From positions 62,001-126,000 of the forward strand of contig QJPP01001426.1 in assembly GCA_003996215.1 (NCBI GenBank): DNA of 64,000 nt, in the 5' to 3' direction. This document shows, piece by piece, positions 58,226 to 64,000 of the stretch. This stretch comes from Jaltomata sinuosa (lineage: Eukaryota; Streptophyta; Magnoliopsida; Solanales; Solanaceae). Under the pieces are notes generated by a model that was not told the DNA's origin, did not search any database, and was given only the letters and a program-made list of their open reading frames with translations. Each line of letters starts with the position of its first letter. Position 1 is the stretch's first letter. Both the position numbers and the translations under genes were made by a program.

Positions 58226-60542
58226 AAAATGGATCTTAAGTTGGTTATGTGGGGAGCCGAGGGGGTAATAGGTGCTACCTCTGCTAAAGAGATTGATGAA
58301 TGGAGAAAGAAAGGTGCGCGAAGGGATAGAGATCTATCTATCACTAAGACACTTCTTGAATTCATGGTCAGGAGTGTGGTAACACACCCGATTGAAATAT
58401 TTAACACCACTGGTGTTGTCGGGGCTATGAAACTAGTTAATGATGTGGATAATTCTAATGAAAATAGTGAGGAAGCATTGGCTGCAAACCATGAGATGGG
58501 TTCCCATGAAAATCCCCAACAAGCAAGCCCAAATTTGTGGAGACAAGATCATGCGAAGCAAGGTGGGAACAAATGAAATGGTGTCTCTAGAATTGAAAAT
58601 ATGCTTGAAAGAGTATTAGAGAAAGTTGAGTCGATCGACACGGGAATCCGTGAACTAAAGCATGATCTTGTGTCCTTTACTTAAATTGTAACATCTCATG
58701 CTGTCTCTATCAAGATTCTCGAAGAAAGAATAAATGAGTTGGTCTCTCATATCAATTGTAGAAAGGAGGTAAGGTCTACAAATGTGCTTGTTGAAGAGGT
58801 CCCATCGAGATCTAAGGGTGATAAGAGTTACGCAGCATACATCCCTATGGGTAGAAAGGCAATGAACTATGGTGTTGAGGAGACCAAGAGCCAAAAGAAC
58901 AAGATCCCCAAAGTGTACAAGCCCTTTCCTAAATGCCCTCCTCTTTTCCCACAACGTTTGGTACAAAGAAAAGAAAATGATCAATCTAGGGGGTTTGACT
59001 CCATGTTGAAGAAAGTCTCAATCAATATTCCAATGAAAGATGTACTCGCTCAAATGCCCAGCTATGAGAGATTGACGAAAGAGAAGTGTACCAAGAAAGG
59101 ACTGATGGAACATGAAGTAGTTGGTGTGCCCCCTCAAATGAAACTCTTTCATGATCAGTGGATATTAAAATGAGAATTCTCTCCCGGGGATTGGGTGATT
59201 CTATTCAACCTTAGGCCCCACCCATTGTCGGGCAAGTTGAAGCCCAAGTGGTCCAGTCCTTTCAAAGTATCACAAGCTTTCTCGAATGAGGAAATCAAAC
59301 TTGAAGAGGAAAATGGATCTAGATTTAAAGTGAACGGCCAGAGAGTCAAGAAATATTTAGGCATGCCGAAAGAAGAAACTTTCATAGAGTTGACTCACCT
59401 TGATAAACCGTGATTGAAAGGTGCTTTTGTCGAGTCGTGACGTTAAACCAAGCGCTTCTTGGGAGGGAACCCAAGAATCCATCTTGGCACCTTGTTTAAC
59501 ACCTTAACCTTTTTGAAACTTCTATCTTGGCACCCGTCCTCCCTAAGTACACAAAAATGAAAAGTAGGTTAAAATACTAAGTTTGAGGGGGAAATGAAAA
59601 TACAACATAGGCAAATGCCTAAGTTTGGGGGTGTATGCGATCAATGAGGAAAGAAAAAGGATGCACTTCAAGTGCAAGGTAGCACCTTAAGTTGAATTGT
59701 AAATTGCTCCAAAAAAAAGTTCAATCAAATGACCAAAAATGAAAAGAAAGAATAGGTGCTACCAATAAAGGTGATACAAGGAGTTTTGAATGATCATGAT
59801 TGAAAAGAAGAAGCTTGGGTTGTGTGAGGGAGAAATAAGGTGAAGTAAAAAATTTAATGATCTGAGCGATGTTCAAGATGAACGAAAGAGCGTTCGGGAG
59901 GCTTAGTCACTTGAGCCAAATGCAAACCTAACCTTAGCCCTAGCCAATATCATTAACCGCAAGTCCTAGGTGATTTCGAGCTTGGCCATCCTTCATTAGT
60001 GGTGATATACATGAAGGGCAAGCCTATGGGTCGATATGTGTGCACTCGAACTTTCTTTAGAGAGTGAGAGTCTTGTTGGTTCTCTTATGATCTCTTTGTT
60101 TTGTGAATTGCATGATTGTGAGTGGGATTCTCTCTTGCGATGAGTGGCTTCATGCACTCAAATTTAAATATGAAGTCTCTATTTCAATTGAGAGGAATAA
60201 ATGAGATAAGTTGTGGGGTGAATCTTGAGGCAAACCTTGATGGTCCATGCCATTGACTTGAGAAGCTTTGTATCTTATTTTGATTGACAAAATACCCTTG
60301 ATTTTAAATGAGAAATGAAGTCCTTTTGAAAAGGTTTTGAAATGATCTATTGCCTGGATAATGTGATGGTCCAAATTGAGATGATCACAATAGCTGAGTC
60401 TTTTTGTTTGTTATTTTTCTTAGTTTTCTTTTTAGAATAGAGTAGTCTTTGGTGCCTTGATTCATGAGTTCTAGAGCATAATTCATTTCTTACCTTGTGA
60501 GTATCTTGCTTGAGGACAAGCAATAGTTCAAGTTTGGAGGTT
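58226..60542 (+). pseudogene. Interior of element C, deleted gag-pol
   Basis: Frames 58229-58576 and 58739-59173 look like the end of an Athila/Tat-type gag, with SINIPMKDVLAQMPSYERL near 59023. After a jump the frame at 59195-59413 is the last part of integrase (KLKPKWSSPFKVSQAFS, RFKVNGQRVKKYLG). Protease core, reverse transcriptase, RNase H and the integrase catalytic core are missing. The base run after the LTR (AAAATGGATCTTAAG) lacks the GGCGCCGTTGCCGGGG-type primer site usual in this group. 59414-60542 is non-coding, ending in an AGTTTGGAGG purine stretch before the 3' LTR. Confidence 0.75.
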
Positions 60543-62037
60543 TGATAAGTCGGTAATCTACCAACTTATTGAGCCTTTACTCATGAATTATTGCTTTGTT
60601 TTGATGAGATTTAGAGGTTCTTATGACCTTTATTGATGTCTATGCAGGTACTTGTGATCAAAGATAGAAAACAAGGAAATAGACCCAAAAAGAGCCAAAA
60701 AGGAGTGAAGTGTGAAGTGAGCAAACAAGAAGATTCTGTTGAGAGATGCGGCGCTCGTGTGACACACACTTGCCTTGGTGCGGAACATACCTTCCACCGC
60801 ATGAAATCCAGAAGTTGATGAAGGATATGTTAAGGGGTGCGGTCACTGTGCGACGAGCACACTACCTGGTGCGAATCGCACCCCACTTTGCATGAAGCTC
60901 CTAAGTCAGATTGAGTCACTGGATCACTGAACAGGATGTGCAATACACACATGCTGATGTGCGAATTGCATGTCGCGCTGCACACCACCTGAAGGACATT
61001 TTTTTCCAAATTTATGTGGCATTTTGGGAATACTTATAAACCCATTTTAGGCACAATTGTAAATAGTTCAGATAGTTTTGAAGTTTTTAAAACATTTTTT
61101 CTTAGGTTTGTGAACAAGTTTTCCCTTCTAAGAACAAGAAGAGGGTTTCTCTCAATTCCTTCTTCCCAATTCTTAGGATCACCATTTGTGTACAAATTGA
61201 GCTTTGATATTGAGAAATTTGGCTTGAATGGAAGGGAAATTGTATTACCCATTTGGTATATCTCTTTCCTTAAGCATGAGTAGCTAAACCTCTTATCTAG
61301 GGATGTGTTGATGATGGGTAATTGATAAATGGGTGTGGGTGTTGCTAATTCTTGGTTATAATTGCTTTATTAACATGGGTCTAGTGATTTCACCATATTT
61401 TAACTCTAAAATTGGTGGTTGCAAACATTGATTTTCCTAACTTGGTTATGTTATTGCTTGAAAGAGGATCTCATAACTTCGGATGTGAAATTGCTAGTGG
61501 GAACTTGGGCTTCCATTTAGATTGAGGCTAGAAATAACTCATATCGACGGAATCACCCACTTAAGGGTCTAAAGCTAGAAATAGTATGACCTTCCCAATC
61601 ATATCTTGGTTGTTTTATGCCTATTCAATAGTGCTTGAGCTAAGACTATTGGACATATGATTGTATGATCAAGAGATAGATAATCGTACCTATGACCAAG
61701 GCTAGTTATGACATTTAGTAAGAATTTGCATGAATAAGCAATCACCCTATCCCATGTTCAAGCCCATTTGATGCACATCCCTAATCGTCCTCTCTATTAT
61801 CTACACCTCATTTTACTTTATTGTTTTGTTTATTGAATTATGAAATTGTGACAGATTCCTAATTCCCCCCCTTTTTATATTACTCACTCTCGTTGTGAAC
61901 TCTCTTTTTACAATCACCTAGGCTAATCTCTAAATTCTCTGTGAGATCAACCCCGACATCCGTTGGGAACTATAAATGTGTTTTGCTCTGACGATCGCCA
62001 ATACCTCCTTTTGCGAGAGTACGTTTGAGCATTATCA
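60543..62037 (+). mobile_element. 3' LTR of element C
   Basis: Starts TGATAAGTCGGTAATC and ends GAGCATTATCA, 1495 bases, collinear with 56734-58225 with scattered substitutions and small indels. Followed by TTTGA (62038-62042), a one-change copy of the left TTTAA duplication. Confidence 0.9.
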
Positions 62038-64000
62038 TTTGACTCCTTAGACTTTGCATATATAGGAGAAAATTATACTAATTAGCATCCTTGGGTTGGG
62101 TTTATTAGCTTGGCACCACAGACCTTGACCGCTCTTCTATGTCCACCTCATTTCTTTCCTCCATTTGTGTGTAGTATTCTTCGTAGAATGATATGATCAC
62201 CCTTGTGGTCCTGTGTGGACTTTTTTGACTCTGAACCATAGATGGTGGGTTATTTGGGGGTGTCCGTGAGTACCAAACATCATTATCGTGATTTTAGGCT
62301 GGTTATATGTGCTGTAGAGCGATTGGAGCCTGTGCAGGGCCGATAGGTTGATTGTGAGCCGTTGGGCTGCTATTTGTGATTCAGCATGTCATTTCCATGC
62401 ATATAAAGTGATTTTTACCATATTTTACTATGATTTAAGCTTTGGGCCTATCTTATATGATTTTTTAAATCTTGCATGGCCTCGGGGGCTCGTTTACAGT
62501 AAAAATGGTTATGAAATGGTTTGGTACTGTCTTGATGGATTTTCTTAGGGTAAGAAAGGTTAAAAGAGAAATTTATCACAATTTTCCTACTTATACTAGA
62601 CTCGATTGAGCCGAGGTGCTAGAATTATTTTGTTACTGATTAGAAATGATATTAGACTCGGTAAAGCCAAGCACCGGACTTGATTTACTAATGTTTTAGA
62701 CTCGGATATGCCCGGGCACCCTTGAAGGGGTTTTTAGAGACTTATTTCACTGATTTTGACCTAGATAGGATCCAGGCATACATTAATGAGATTTGGTCAC
62801 TAGTTTGGATCCGATGACATCTCAGACTGTTATATAGAGGTTTGAGATTCAGTATGTGGTCTACGAGTAGACCTTCGTGGAACTTCCCATACCGGACCAA
62901 GTGCTACGGGCCGAGTGTGACTGGAGGAGGGGGTTGTACGGCAGAGTAGAGGAACTCAGGGAAATCCCTTCCATGGATCCTGCCTCTATTGGACCTTTGG
63001 GGTATCAGAGGGGGTAACATACAACACTGCTATCACACTTAGTTTAGCATATCATGTCATATCATCCATTTGTGTGAGATTCCACCCTTATTTTTTGCTT
63101 GCTGAGTGTACGCTCCGGTTGTATGGGTGGCCAGAGGGTTTGTTTTCACTTGATTGCGTTCCTCGGTTGTATGGGCGGCCGGGGGACTGTAGGTAGACTT
63201 ATTCTTACTCTATCACAATATTGATTCCTGTCATGGTTGCATATGAGGTTGGATATTGATAAAGTTGTTCTTGAACTGCCGGTTGTTAGTTTCTTGACTT
63301 GAGATTAGTATGCTTAGTTTTGTTATTAAATCTTGTTTCCGAGCATGACTATCTTTATTCTTCTTCTTCCTTCTCTTTCCACTTGAGGTTACCGGTATAC
63401 CGCCTATTTCTAAATCTCTCTTTATATATATATATATATATATTATTGTTGCGAGGATCCCAGGTGCGTTATTTCCATCTTTCACCTGTGTACGATGTAT
63501 ATATCTAGTAGCTAGCCATGTTGGTTGTTTTCTGCTTGTATTCCTTCCGTGCTAGCTTCCGTATACTTCTTCGTTGCTTTCTGTGACTATTTGCTTCTAT
63601 TTTGCCTTTTACTGCTCTTTTATCTTACATGTGCCCAGTCGGCCTATGATACCTACTGGGTACCATTTGCTTCGCATTTGGTGCTCATACTACACTGTGC
63701 ATCTTCTGGTGCAGATCCTAGTATGGGCCCTCGCCGTTAGCTCATGGACACTCGTGCAAGGAGACTTTTGGACCATCCAGACTGAGGATAAGCTCTTGGC
63801 GGCTGGAGCTTCACTTTAGTTTATCTTTTGTATTTTTTACTCTCTTACTACTCGGAGACATTATGTACATATTATTTTGGATCCCTTGTTACTCCTTTTA
63901 TGTAGTTCCGGCTCTTTTATACTATGATACCAGTTCGTGGGTTGGTTTTAGCTTTCTTGTATACTATTGTTTTTACTTTTCTTCTCGTGTAACCTTTGCT
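62038..64000 (+). mobile_element. 3' LTR of element B, right part (runs off the window)
   Basis: Continues the LTR of element B from where element C entered, aligning with about 47971-49906. By that alignment roughly 130 bases of the LTR lie beyond the window, followed presumably by the remainder of LTR A. No gene is present; open frames here are LTR sequence. Confidence 0.88.

Overview
This is a plant nuclear window, almost certainly from a Solanaceae species (Solanum/Capsicum type). The support is an intact methylketone-synthase-2-type thioesterase gene with the exon layout of the tomato-group gene, Solanaceae-type SINEs with (TTG)n tails, many Stowaway-like MITEs, and large chromovirus-type LTR retrotransposons whose primer site matches initiator tRNA-Met. 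All coding exons are split by introns, so most long open frames are not genes.

Layout. 1-1150: organelle-derived DNA, with a mitochondrial-looking stretch joined to a plastid rpl2 intron/exon-2 fragment. 1151-7042: AT-rich intergenic DNA with one SINE. 7183-9241 (minus): a double B-box zinc-finger gene in two exons, whose intron carries a SINE and a Stowaway MITE. 9824-10720: an array of hairpin repeats between two minus-strand genes. 10981-14223 (minus): a five-exon PHD-finger gene of the MS1/MMD1/At1g33420 family, 694 codons if the first intron is spliced in a particular way. 14600-29300: intergenic DNA filled with decayed transposons: an LTR with primer site, a solo LTR with target duplication, MITEs, an AC microsatellite, a 270-base purine tract and a Mutator-like fold-back element. 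29481-35837 (plus): the MKS2-like acyl-ACP thioesterase gene in five exons (207 aa). 36262-36569: a MITE with a perfect 9-bp duplication. 37391-64000: a pile of retrotransposons.

The right-hand 26 kb is layered. A copia pol fragment (minus) abuts a solo LTR, which abuts a decayed chromovirus (element A). A related 3.5-kb-LTR chromovirus (element B, 46548 to beyond the window) is inserted in the 3' LTR of A. A short Athila/Tat-type derivative (element C, 56734-62037) is inserted in the 3' LTR of B, with a nearly perfect 5-bp duplication. No element here can encode a complete polyprotein.

The three genes are unrelated in pathway: a probable transcription regulator (B-box), a probable chromatin reader (PHD) and a plastid fatty-acid hydrolase. 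The most unusual pattern is that six unrelated or distantly related LTRs each carry a compact cluster of short perfect dyads. The dyad sequence differs from family to family, but the cluster sits in U3, upstream of the TATA-like box where one can be seen.
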